Assembly: GCF_001642995.1 (NCBI RefSeq)
Contig: NZ_LOHS01000058.1
Location: 1-64,000, forward strand
Source: Streptomyces jeddahensis
GTDB taxonomy: Bacteria; Actinomycetota; Actinomycetes; Streptomycetales; Streptomycetaceae
Length of the DNA: 64,000 bases
Direction of reading: 5' to 3'
Positions 17,231 to 25,873 of this stretch are shown here, piece by piece. The translations under genes and the position numbers were made by a program. The notes under the pieces are model-generated. The model did not search any database. It saw only the letters and a list, made by a program, of their open reading frames with translations, and was not told where the DNA came from. Position 1 is the first letter of the stretch; every line of letters begins with the position of its first letter.

Positions 17231-19081
17231 TCAGCGGACCCGGTTGCGCAGCGCCGTGAACCCATAAGCACACAGCAGGACGCTCAACGACAACGTCAGC
17301 GCGCCGCCCACCGGTTGACCGATCATCCGCACGCCCGCGGCCAGGTATCTCTCGCCACCGAACGGCCACTGGGCAAGGGCGAGATCGCGCAGCCGTCCCG
17401 GGAAACCGGCCGCCGAGCGCGCGGAAGGGCCTTCCAGGGCCTTCTGTACGAGTGGTACGACGACGACCGGCACGGCGACCACTGCTGCGAGTCCGGCGGT
17501 CGTGGACCGGAAAATGCCGGCAGCCAGCACACCGGCCCAGGCGCATCCCGCGACGACACCGAACCAACTGGCGCTCAGTGACAGCCAGTCCGCGGGAACT
17601 CTCGTCAGTTCCGGTCCGTATACGAGTTGCAGCAGCGCGGCGTCGCAGCCGACGGTCAGGAACGCCAGGACCAGTGCGGTGGCCGCTGCCACGACCAGCT
17701 TGGCGCAGAGGAGTCCCAGGCGCCGCGGGACGGTGCCGCGGTCCGCGGCGAGGGCAGGATGGCGGAACTCGTCGCCGAAGGCGAAGGCGCCCAGGAGTCC
17801 GGCGCCGAGAGCGGTCGGCGGCAACGGGAGCTCCTGGGGCCATGCGGCGAGCATGCGCGACTGCGATGTGTGCCCTGATCGGGCGAGGAACAGGGAGACG
17901 AACGCGGACACGGCGAGGACGACGGCGGCCGTGACATAGCCCGTGCCGACTCCGGTCGCTCGGTACAGCTCGTAGCGCAGGGGCCGCAGCGGCCCGCGGA
18001 CGGGGCGGACGGTGATGGGAGGGGGGAGCTGGGGCAGCGGTTCCGTCTCTGCGCGTGTGGTGGGAGGGCGGGCCTCCTGCCGGGGGGCCGGGGGCTCCTG
18101 TTGTGGGGCCGGAGCAGGTGGTGATGTGGGGGGTTCGGGCTCGGATTCCGAAGGAAGAGCGTGGTCGGGGCGGGCGGCATCCTCAGGCGCCGCCGTGATG
18201 GCCTTCGGCCCCATGTCGCCGACTTCGTCGGCGAGTTGGTGGACGAGGATGCCGTGCCGGTACGCGACCTCGCCGACGTCCGCACAGGTGCTTCCGTACA
18301 CGGAGAGCTGGTTGCCGTCCTCCTTGATCACTTCGATGGAACGCTGTCCGGCCCGAGCCTCCTTGGTAAGCAACAGGCCGAGCCTGGCCGCATACGGCGT
18401 ACGGACGGCGACGCGCGGACGGAGCCGGGTCCGGGCGAACTCCGCAACCTCCTGGTCGGCGACGACTCTGCCCGCGTCCAGGGTCACCACGCGGTCGGCC
18501 GTCTGAGCAGCCTCTTTGGGATCGTCCGTACTGAACAGGACGGTACCTCCCTTGGCGGCGTGCGCGCGCAGGATCCCGTGCAGCCAGCGGCTCTCACGGG
18601 CGGACAGACCATCGGCAGGGGCGTCCAGGACCAGGGTGTGCGGATCCGCCAACAGGGCACAGGCCAGACCGAGGCGGCGGTCCAGGCCCCGGGAGAGTGT
18701 GTCGAGCCGCTCGCCGCGGAGGCTGACCAACCCCACCACCTCAAGCACCTCGTCAGCACGCTGCACGGCCACCCCGGCGGCCGCGCAGAGCATCCGCAGT
18801 TGACCGCGGACCGTACGCGCCGGATGGCCCGCAACCTCGCCCAGAAGGACACCCACTTCTCGGAAGGGGTGGGGCATGCAGTGCAGGGGACGGTTTCTGA
18901 AGTATGTGATTCCGCGGCCTGGTTGGAGCTCGAGCATCAGCCTCAGCGTTGTCGTCTTGCCCGATGCCGGGCCACCGAGCAGCGCCGTGACATGGCCGGG
19001 GAACGCCTCGAAGGTCACGTCGTCGACGGCAGGCGGCAGCTTCTTTCGCGGATTGCTGGTCAGTCCGATGGCCTGGATCAT
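17231..19081 (-). CDS. ABC transporter ATPase fused to ABC-2-type permease, degenerate motifs
   Basis: This 616-residue fusion has an N-terminal ATP-binding domain (about 1-300), a Pro/Glu-rich linker (about 300-350) and a C-terminal domain with about six membrane helices, ending in FTALRNRVR. Walker A is GGPASGKTT (36-44). The signature is weak (LSRGL), Walker B is LVLDAP where the usual catalytic Glu after Asp is Ala, and the switch histidine is replaced (STDDP). It may bind ATP but hydrolyse it poorly. ATG 19081 is preferred because GAGGGA precedes it and MIQAIGL matches family N-termini; ATG 19093 is possible. No separate partner gene is adjacent. Substrate unknown. Confidence 0.85.
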   Translation of the reverse strand: MIQAIGLTSNPRKKLPPAVDDVTFEAFPGHVTALLGGPASGKTTTLRLMLELQPGRGITYFRNRPLHCMPHPFREVGVLLGEVAGHPARTVRGQLRMLCAAAGVAVQRADEVLEVVGLVSLRGERLDTLSRGLDRRLGLACALLADPHTLVLDAPADGLSARESRWLHGILRAHAAKGGTVLFSTDDPKEAAQTADRVVTLDAGRVVADQEVAEFARTRLRPRVAVRTPYAARLGLLLTKEARAGQRSIEVIKEDGNQLSVYGSTCADVGEVAYRHGILVHQLADEVGDMGPKAITAAPEDAARPDHALPSESEPEPPTSPPAPAPQQEPPAPRQEARPPTTRAETEPLPQLPPPITVRPVRGPLRPLRYELYRATGVGTGYVTAAVVLAVSAFVSLFLARSGHTSQSRMLAAWPQELPLPPTALGAGLLGAFAFGDEFRHPALAADRGTVPRRLGLLCAKLVVAAATALVLAFLTVGCDAALLQLVYGPELTRVPADWLSLSASWFGVVAGCAWAGVLAAGIFRSTTAGLAAVVAVPVVVVPLVQKALEGPSARSAAGFPGRLRDLALAQWPFGGERYLAAGVRMIGQPVGGALTLSLSVLLCAYGFTALRNRVR

Positions 19082-19317
19082 CGCTTCCCTCATCGGAGGT
19101 GCGACCGCTCGGCGGCCGGGGGCTCGGCGGCCTGGACTCGTCGCGCCGGATCAGTACGGACGGGCCGCACGGATCGGAACGGACGGGCCGCGGATACCGC
19201 AGCAAGATAGCGCGACATTCCCGCCTTTTCGGGCAGGGATCCGGGTGGGTGTCTGCCGTGGTTGCCCGACAATCCGACACACGGTCCCCGCGCACTGTCC
19301 GGGCGAACCGCCGTGGG

Positions 19318-19329
19318 CGCCTTATCGGA
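19318..19329 (-). repeat. Second copy of the whiH-upstream 12-mer
   Basis: CGCCTTATCGGA here is identical to 17158-17169. The minus strand again reads TCCGATAAGGCG, about 240 bases upstream of the ABC fusion gene. Confidence 0.5.
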
Positions 19330-19590
19330 ATGTCTGATGACCCGCTGCGCAGGCCGCCAGCAGCCGCGGATCGAGGGTGGTTGGCGTGGCGGTGCGGACA
19401 CGCGATGGCCCGTAACCAGTCCGGATCGGCCGGTTCACCGCTTCGCCGTTTCGCCCACTTCGCCGTTCGCCGCTTCGCGGTTTCGCCGCCCGGAACGGAC
19501 ACAGACCGGTGAAGGCGATCGGCCTTTCGTCCAGGCAAGGACGAACACCGCACGGTCCTGGTGCGGCCCCACCTGGCGACGACGCGGAAC

Positions 19591-19630
19591 GAGCCCAACC
19601 GACCCGAGCCCAACCGACCCGAGCCGGCCC
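19591..19630. repeat. 15-bp tandem repeat
   Basis: GAGCCCAACCGACCC occurs exactly twice in a row (19591-19605, 19606-19620), followed by a partial third unit GAGCCGGCCC. It is non-coding and just outside the Nudix gene's 3' end. Confidence 0.7.
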
Positions 19631-19654
19631 GTTGATGCCCGGCGGGTGGTGCGG

Positions 19655-20413
19655 TCAGACCTCCGGGCGCAGCATCGGCGGGTTCAGCAGCGTCGCTCCA
19701 CCCGCCCGGAACAGCTGCGCCGGGCGGCCTCCCTGGCGGGTGGTGGTACCGCCAGTGGGCACCAGAAAACCGACGGTGCCGGTCACCTTGCGATGGAAGT
19801 TGCGAGGGTCGAGGGCGACTCCCCACACCGCCTCGTACACCCGGCGCAGCTCGCCGACGGTGAACTCCGCGGGGCAGAAGGCGGTGGCGAGCGACGAGTA
19901 CTCGATCTTCGACCGGGCACGCTCCACGCCGTCCGCCAGGATCTGTGCGTGATCGAAGGCGAGCGGGGCCGCCTGCTCGCCCTCACGACCGTAGCCACCC
20001 TGGTTGAGCAGCGCCTCTACGGGTGCCCAACGCGCGCTGTGCGCGTCCCCGCCGGCCCGGGGAGCGGGCAGGTCCGGGGCGAGCACAAGGTGGGCGACAC
20101 TGACCACACGCATCCGCGGATCACGCTTCGGGTCACCGTAGGTGGCGAGCTGCTCGAGATGGGCGCCGTTGCCCTGTGCCGGGGTGGCAGGGTCATGTGC
20201 GCACAGCCCGGTCTCCTCGGCGAGCTCCCGGGCCGCCGCCGCGGCGAGATCTTCGTCCGCCCTCACGAACCCACCGGGAAGCGCCCATCGCCCCTGGAAC
20301 GGGGGCTCACCCCGCCGCACCACCAGTGCACACAGCGAGTGACGGCGCACGGTCAGTACGACCAGGTCGACAGTGACGGCGAAAGGCGGGAAGGCTGACG
20401 GGTCGTAGGGCAT
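19655..20413 (-). CDS. Nudix hydrolase with C-terminal winged helix (NrtR-like)
   Basis: This 252-residue protein has an N-terminal Nudix domain with a complete Nudix box (G-x5-E-x7-REL-x2-EETGL within residues about 48-70) and a C-terminal winged-helix-like region (FTVGELRRVYEAVWG...NFHRKV). This is the NrtR architecture: NrtR proteins repress NAD-metabolism genes in response to ADP-ribose, while relatives hydrolyse ADP-ribose. The intact box suggests real hydrolase activity. No NAD-synthesis gene is adjacent, so the target cannot be read from context. The start overlaps no neighbour. Confidence 0.82.
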   Translation of the reverse strand: MPYDPSAFPPFAVTVDLVVLTVRRHSLCALVVRRGEPPFQGRWALPGGFVRADEDLAAAAARELAEETGLCAHDPATPAQGNGAHLEQLATYGDPKRDPRMRVVSVAHLVLAPDLPAPRAGGDAHSARWAPVEALLNQGGYGREGEQAAPLAFDHAQILADGVERARSKIEYSSLATAFCPAEFTVGELRRVYEAVWGVALDPRNFHRKVTGTVGFLVPTGGTTTRQGGRPAQLFRAGGATLLNPPMLRPEV

Positions 20414-20840
20414 GCCGCGATCATAGTCGTCTCACTGACGATAAACACTCCCTTCCGTGGTCCTTCCAGGACTGATCCACCACGCTCCCATGACCTTCCA
20501 TGGCGTGTTGTCCGTGCTGTCCACGCTGGTCCGGCGGGTCGGACCCCATCCGCGGTTCAACGCCTTCCTCCTCGATCCCCGCCCGGCCTCACCCACTGGA
20601 CAGCGCCAGGGGCACAGAGCGTCACCGTTCCCGGCGGAATCCCGGATCGCCGCCCAGGCCTTTGCAGCGGCGGCCGGAATCACGCGGTGCCGTGATCCGC
20701 GGTGCCATGATCCGCCGCCGTGATCAGCGGCTTCGCCATCCGCGGTTTCGCGATCAGCCGGTTTCGTGATCAAGCGCCTTCTTGATCACGCGATCGCACG
20801 GTTCGTGATCGCACGGTTCCGTGATCGCGCGGCCCCGTGC
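20414..20840. other. Intergenic region with degenerate repeat array
   Basis: No supported gene in 427 bp. The right half is occupied by the degenerate GTGATC-type repeat array (20691-20836). The left half shows nothing recognisable beyond the Nudix upstream region. Confidence 0.5.
20691..20836. repeat. Degenerate tandem array, unit about 15-16 bp
   Basis: About nine imperfect units share CGTGATCNGCGGTT, for example CGTGATCCGCGGTGC, CGTGATCAGCGGCTT and CGTGATCGCACGGTT. Each carries a GATC core. The array ends five bases from the stop codon of the DUF4192 gene. Confidence 0.6.
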
Positions 20841-22376
20841 TCATTGGTCGCTGCGCGCAGTGCGTCGTCCGACGCGTCGCCGGACAGCGGGCCGGGTGCT
20901 CGACTGACCGGCTCGTTTGCCCTTCGCTCCCGGGCCGGCCCCGGGACCTGACCTACGGCGCCGACGGTCCGGTCCCATGGGCAGCGCGGGACGCTCCACG
21001 CTCGAGGGCTGCGCACGGAGAGTTCCGCGCGGTGAGCGGGCGGCGGGCGTGAGGGACGGGTCCTGATCGTGGTCCGGTGCCGCGGCCTCCCGTTCGGCGC
21101 GCTCGCTGCGCAGGCAGCTACGGATGGACTCCGGGTCCAGGCCCTCGTTGCAAGCCCGGTGCAGCAGGACGGCGAACGTATAGCCCGGGTCCGCGCCGAG
21201 GGCCATGGCCAGTGCCTCCCGGCCTTCCAACTCGTCGCCGAGCGACCAGGCGACCCAGCCTGCGAGCGTCAGTGGTGCCGCGGCATGCTCGCCATAGGCA
21301 CCGACACAGCGGCGCGCCAGCGCCCTCCACAGACGCAGTGCCGCAGGTGCCTCGTCGCCTTCCATCCACTCGGCTGCCTGGTCACGCGTCTTCCGGTCCT
21401 GCAGCCCGAGGATCAGCGCCGCTGCCTCGTCATGTGCGATCAGTTCGTCATCCCTGAGATCGGCTCGGTGCGTGCCGCCGACCGGTGGGGTGCCGGCGAG
21501 CCTGCCGATGACCCGGCGGGCGAGATCGAGGGTCTCCGCCGCGACCTTGGCACCGTCCTCTTCGTCCAGCATCCGCGGGATCAGCGTCATCACAGCGGCG
21601 TCGAGGGCGCTCTCCTGATCCTCAGCCGCTGCTTGCGTTCCCCAGGGAACGAGCCTCGCCCTCAGCTCACTCAGCGTCCCGCGCACCTGCATCCCCGCGT
21701 AGGTGGCGGCAGCGGCCAGGACCGAGGTGCCGGGAAGGCCGAGCGAGACGCCTTCTGGGGGACAGCAGCGCTCTCCCGGACAGCAGTAGGACCATGAGCG
21801 GCCGCCGGAGATGCACAGCGCCTCGACCACGGGGACGTCGAGGCCACCGCAGGCCGTGCGCAGCGACTGCGCGAGCGGCCGCAGACGTTGCATGACCTGC
21901 TGTCCCGACTCGGCCCCTGCGGGGTCCTGGCAGAGGAAGACCACCATCCCCTCGGGCCGGGCACCGCGCCGCTCGCTGCCCGTCACGAGGCACTGCGCCA
22001 ACTGCTGTGCGACGGGCGGCCAGTCCTCCTCGCGCTCAGGGATCCCGAGTCGCGCACGAGCGCCGAAACGCCCGCGCCCGTTCCGGTCGTGCACCGCGAC
22101 CAGCACGATGCTGTCCTCCGGCCGGTATCCGAGCAAGTACGGCAGGGCATCGGCCAGTTCGGACGCGGTACGCAGGGTGATCTGCTGGTCAGCGACCAGA
22201 TCCGGGGACCCGCCGTATGCGAACGCGGCGGACCCGCCGTGTTCGGAACGGACGGGCTCACCGTGTCCCGAGGGAACGGACTCGCCGCGTCCCACCGGAA
22301 CGGGATCGCCGTGTCCCGAAGGAGTCGTGATGTCGCCGGGTTCGGCGGCGCCTGTGGAGTCGTGGTGATTCGTCAT
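20841..22376 (-). CDS. DUF4192 family protein with N-terminal octapeptide repeats
   Basis: This 511-residue protein is a DUF4192-family member: the core (about 60-400) contains LADALPYLLGYRPEDSIVLV and CISGGRSWSYCCPGERCCPP. Function unknown; the family is actinobacterial. Residues about 19-58 form five imperfect 8-residue repeats such as PSGHGDPV, PVGRGESV and PSGHGEPV, encoded by a 24-bp DNA repeat. The C-terminus is Arg/Pro-rich and basic. It diverges from recQ, and the promoter region between them carries two DnaA boxes, hinting at a replication or repair context. ATG 22376; ribosome binding site weak. Confidence 0.8.
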   Translation of the reverse strand: MTNHHDSTGAAEPGDITTPSGHGDPVPVGRGESVPSGHGEPVRSEHGGSAAFAYGGSPDLVADQQITLRTASELADALPYLLGYRPEDSIVLVAVHDRNGRGRFGARARLGIPEREEDWPPVAQQLAQCLVTGSERRGARPEGMVVFLCQDPAGAESGQQVMQRLRPLAQSLRTACGGLDVPVVEALCISGGRSWSYCCPGERCCPPEGVSLGLPGTSVLAAAATYAGMQVRGTLSELRARLVPWGTQAAAEDQESALDAAVMTLIPRMLDEEDGAKVAAETLDLARRVIGRLAGTPPVGGTHRADLRDDELIAHDEAAALILGLQDRKTRDQAAEWMEGDEAPAALRLWRALARRCVGAYGEHAAAPLTLAGWVAWSLGDELEGREALAMALGADPGYTFAVLLHRACNEGLDPESIRSCLRSERAEREAAAPDHDQDPSLTPAARSPRGTLRAQPSSVERPALPMGPDRRRRRSGPGAGPGAKGKRAGQSSTRPAVRRRVGRRTARSDQ

Positions 22377-22416
22377 GCGCCGACTCTCCCGCGGATCTCA
22401 ATCTTCCGGTTTTACC

Positions 22417-22425
22417 TGTGGATAA
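22417..22425 (-). promoter_or_regulatory. DnaA box (minus orientation)
   Basis: TGTGGATAA is the complement of TTATCCACA, a perfect DnaA box. It is inverted relative to the box 33 bases downstream, between the divergent DUF4192 gene and recQ. Confidence 0.65.
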
Positions 22426-22458
22426 CTTCGATGAACCCGGTCAGGAACACGACAGAAG

Positions 22459-22467
22459 TTGTCCACA
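22459..22467 (+). promoter_or_regulatory. DnaA box (plus orientation)
   Basis: TTGTCCACA exactly matches the preferred Streptomyces DnaA box and lies 51 bases before the recQ start codon. Confidence 0.7.
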
Positions 22468-22518
22468 GCCCGGCGGACCCGTTCGCGCGATGTCCGACCC
22501 ATCGGGTTGCATGGGGGC

Positions 22519-24681
22519 ATGAGCAACGAAGAACTGCGAGCGGCGGCCGATGCCGTTCTGGCCCGTCTCGTCGGCGACCGGACGGGAGACGCCCGGCTGC
22601 GTGAGGACCAGTGGCGGGCGATCGAGGCGCTCGTCGCCGACAAGCGCAGGGCTCTGGTCGTGCAGCGCACCGGCTGGGGCAAGTCCGCCGTGTACTTCGT
22701 CGCGACCGCCCTGCTGCGCCGGCAGGGCGGTGGCCCCACCGTCATCGTTTCCCCACTGCTGGCGCTCATGCGCAACCAGGTCGAGGCGGCCGTGCGCGCA
22801 GGCATCCACGCGCGCACCATCAACTCGTCGAACACGGAGGAATGGGACACCATCCAGGCCGAAGTCGCCGCGGGCAAGGTCGACGTGCTGCTGGTGAGTC
22901 CGGAGCGCCTCAACAACCCCGATTTCCGCGATCATGTACTGCCCAAGCTGGCGGCGGCCACCGGCCTGCTCGTCGTTGACGAGGCGCACTGCATCTCCGA
23001 CTGGGGGCACGACTTCCGACCCGACTACCGACGATTGCGCACCATGCTCGGCGATCTCCCGGCGGGTGTCCCCGTGCTGGCCACCACCGCGACGGCCAAC
23101 GCGCGCGTGACGGCCGACGTCGCCGAACAGCTCGGTACCGGTGGCAGTGCGGACGCGCTGGTGCTGCGCGGACCGCTCGACCGGGAGAGCCTCAGCCTGA
23201 GCGTTCTGTCGCTGCCCGACGCCGCTCACAGGCTGGCCTGGCTCGCCGAGCATCTCAGCGAGCTGCCGGGATCGGGGATCATCTACACACTGACGGTCGC
23301 GGCGGCCGAGGAGGTCACGGCCTTCCTGCGCCAGTGCGGCCACACGGTCGCCTCGTACACCGGGAAGACCGAGAACGCCGACCGGCAGCAGGCCGAGGAC
23401 GATCTTCTCGCCAATCGCGTGAAGGCGCTGGTGGCCACGTCCGCGCTGGGCATGGGCTTCGACAAACCCGACCTCGGATTCGTGGTCCACCTTGGTTCGC
23501 CCTCCTCCCCCATCGCCTACTACCAGCAGGTCGGGCGCGCCGGCCGCGGTGTCGAGCATGCGGAGGTGCTCTTGCTTCCGGGCAAGGAGGACGAGGCCAT
23601 CTGGAAGTACTTCGCGTCGATCGCGTTCCCGCCCGAGGAGCAGGTACGGCGCACGCTCGACGCCCTGTCCGACGCGGGCCGGCCGCTGTCGCTCCCCGCT
23701 CTCGAACCTCTCGTGGAGCTGCGCCGGTCCCGTCTCGAAACGATGCTCAAGGTCCTCGACGTGGACGGTGCGGTACGACGGGTCAAGGGCGGCTGGATCT
23801 CCACAGGAGCGCCCTGGACGTACGACGCCGAGCGCTATGTGTGGGTCGCCAAGCAGCGGGAGGCCGAGCAGCAGGCGATGCGTGAGTACGCCACGACGGC
23901 CGGGTGCCGGATGGAGTTCCTGAGGAGGCAGCTGGACGACGGGGAAGCGGCTCCGTGCGGCCGCTGCGACACCTGTGCCGGGGCTCGGTTCAGCGACGTC
24001 GTGTCTCCGGCAGCACTGGCCGCGGCGCGCGGTGAACTGGGGCGAGCAGGTGTCGAGGTGGAGCCCAGGAAGATGTGGCCGACGGGTCTCGAAGCAGTGG
24101 GCATCAGCCTCAAGGGACGCATCCCCGCAAGTGAGCAGGCCGCCGTCGGCCGGGCTCTGGGGCGGCTTTCGGACATCGGCTGGGGCAACCGGCTTCGACC
24201 CATGCTCGCTCCGCGTGCTCAGGACGGACCGGTGCCGGAGGATGTGGCGAACGCCGTGGTGGGCGTCTTGGCGGACTGGGCGAAGGGGCCCGGCGGTTGG
24301 GCGTCAGGCGCCCCGGACGCCCAGGCGCGTCCCGTCGGCGTCGTGACCATGGCGTCGCACACGCGGCCGCAGTTGATCCAGTCCCTTGCCATACGGGTCG
24401 CCGAGGTCGGCCGCCTTCCGCTGCTGGGTTCCGTGGAATACTCGCCCGCGGCCGACACTCTCCATGCGTCGCGGAGCAACAGCGCGCAGCGGCTGAAAGC
24501 GCTGAATGGCGCCCTCACCGTGCCCCCTGGACTGGCTTCGACTCTCGCTGAGGCTCGCGGTCCTGTTCTGCTCATCGACGATGTGACGGAGACCGGTTGG
24601 ACCCTGGCGACGGCCGCCCGGCTCCTGCGGCGAGCAGGTGCCGAAAGCGTTTTGCCGCTCGTCCTTGCCGTACAGGGGTGA
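22519..24681 (+). CDS. recQ: RecQ-family DNA helicase with C-terminal phosphoribosyltransferase-like domain
   Basis: This 720-residue SF2 helicase unwinds DNA 3' to 5' in repair and recombination. Motif I is GWGKS and motif II DEAHC ([20 protein letters not shown]). Motif III is ATTATAN and motif VI QVGRAGR. The zinc cluster is built from CRMEF and CGRCDTC. The C-terminal 130 residues hold [12 protein letters not shown], a PRPP-binding signature as in ComFC-type phosphoribosyltransferases. Similar RecQ proteins with this tail occur in actinobacteria. ATG 22519 follows a GGGGG run. It is divergent from the DUF4192 gene. Confidence 0.9.
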   Translation: MSNEELRAAADAVLARLVGDRTGDARLREDQWRAIEALVADKRRALVVQRTGWGKSAVYFVATALLRRQGGGPTVIVSPLLALMRNQVEAAVRAGIHARTINSSNTEEWDTIQAEVAAGKVDVLLVSPERLNNPDFRDHVLPKLAAATGLLVVDEAHCISDWGHDFRPDYRRLRTMLGDLPAGVPVLATTATANARVTADVAEQLGTGGSADALVLRGPLDRESLSLSVLSLPDAAHRLAWLAEHLSELPGSGIIYTLTVAAAEEVTAFLRQCGHTVASYTGKTENADRQQAEDDLLANRVKALVATSALGMGFDKPDLGFVVHLGSPSSPIAYYQQVGRAGRGVEHAEVLLLPGKEDEAIWKYFASIAFPPEEQVRRTLDALSDAGRPLSLPALEPLVELRRSRLETMLKVLDVDGAVRRVKGGWISTGAPWTYDAERYVWVAKQREAEQQAMREYATTAGCRMEFLRRQLDDGEAAPCGRCDTCAGARFSDVVSPAALAAARGELGRAGVEVEPRKMWPTGLEAVGISLKGRIPASEQAAVGRALGRLSDIGWGNRLRPMLAPRAQDGPVPEDVANAVVGVLADWAKGPGGWASGAPDAQARPVGVVTMASHTRPQLIQSLAIRVAEVGRLPLLGSVEYSPAADTLHASRSNSAQRLKALNGALTVPPGLASTLAEARGPVLLIDDVTETGWTLATAARLLRRAGAESVLPLVLAVQG

Positions 24682-24899
24682 CCGTGGCAGCGTTTCGCAG
24701 CCCTGGCCAGGGATATAAGAAGCGAATCAGCACATTTCGATCAGCGGTCTCAATTGCTCGTTGCCGCAAGGCACTACGCCGGGAAGAATTGGAATCGCTC
24801 CCGCACAGCCCTCTCTGCTCTGAAGGGGCTTTCCGCGGTGCGCTCCCCCAAGCCCGACCCCCACCCCCGCCCCGTGTGGGCGTAGCCGAAGGGAGGATC

Positions 24900-25520
24900 G
24901 TGACCTTCGGATTCGCTCCGTCCAGTCCCGCTGCGGCGTCTGCCGCGATGGCCGTCGACTCCGCCAGCCGACTTGCCCGGATGCTGGAGCCCGCCGAATG
25001 GGCATCGGCAGGCATACCGCTGTTGCGCAATCCACGGGAAGTCGTCAATGGTCTGCATGCCCGGCACCGACTGACGCCCGCGACCGCGGTGGTGGCCGTG
25101 CTGGACCCCGATGAACGGCTCAGGGCGAGCGCCTCCTTCAGCCGGAGCGCATCCGCAACGGACGGCTGGGTGTTTCGCAATGCGCTGCTCTCACAACTGC
25201 GCCGCGTCATTCCACATGATCTCCGCTTGCGCACACCTGTCCGTACCGCCGTGCTGCTCTACTGCCGTGAGGGCGATGCCCGTTGGACGGAGGAGGACGG
25301 GGCCTGGATGTGGGGGCTGCGCGACGCGTGCACGCTGCACGGGCTGCGGTGCGGGGCGTACATCACGTTGACGCGTGAAGGCTGGCAGGTACTGGGCGAG
25401 GGTCGTGGCGGCCGTCGGCCCAACACCACCTCGGCGCCGACGACGTTCGCCGAGGAGCCGCCGGCACGGCGCACCGGTGGCGCGGCGTCCGATGTACTCC
25501 GCCGGGCAGCAGCACGCTGA
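24900..25520 (+). CDS. Conserved hypothetical protein
   Basis: This 206-residue protein is not one I can name. A predicted alpha/beta core (about 30-165) contains ARMLEPAEWASAGIPLLRNP, AVVAVLDPDERLRASASFSR and LREGWQVLG-like segments; the last 30 residues are disordered. No signal peptide or membrane segment. The GTG at 24900 has GGGAGG three bases upstream; an ATG around codon 17 (24948) is the alternative. It follows recQ by about 220 bp on the same strand, so it may be expressed with it. A C-rich stretch (24843-24870) precedes it. Confidence 0.7.
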   Translation: MTFGFAPSSPAAASAAMAVDSASRLARMLEPAEWASAGIPLLRNPREVVNGLHARHRLTPATAVVAVLDPDERLRASASFSRSASATDGWVFRNALLSQLRRVIPHDLRLRTPVRTAVLLYCREGDARWTEEDGAWMWGLRDACTLHGLRCGAYITLTREGWQVLGEGRGGRRPNTTSAPTTFAEEPPARRTGGAASDVLRRAAAR

Positions 25521-25873
25521 GGCGGCACCACGCACCACGCCGAGGGGCACGGTGCCACCGCACCTCTGACCGGCAGGGAGCATCGCCGTCGTCGTCACCC
25601 AGGGGGCCATAGGCCCGCAAGGGGCAACAGGCCCGGAGGCAACGGCGACGGAGGCGGCGGCCTGTGGGGGAACCGCCGATTCCCGCGCGCCACAGCCCGC
25701 CAGTCGGCTCGCTCACTGCACGCCCGCCCGGCGCGCTTGCCGCATCGCCCCTTCGCTGCGACCAGCCATCCAACGCCGAAGCCGGACGGAGGCCGCGCCA
25801 TCGAGTCACCGCGCATGGACATCCCGCACGGGCTGCCCGCCGCGGCTGCGGTCAGGCGTCGGGGCCGGACTCG
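25521..25873. other. Intergenic region between converging genes
   Basis: In 353 bp I see no gene and no strong terminator hairpin. It is uniformly G+C-rich. Confidence 0.45.

Larger units (their letters stand above)
19082..19654. other. 573-bp intergenic region with low-complexity repeats
   Basis: No supported gene. It holds a second copy of CGCCTTATCGGA (19318-19329), a run of CTTCGCCG-like degenerate repeats (about 19440-19495) and an exact 15-bp tandem duplication (19591-19620). Open frames here show no ribosome binding sites or recognisable motifs. Confidence 0.5.
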
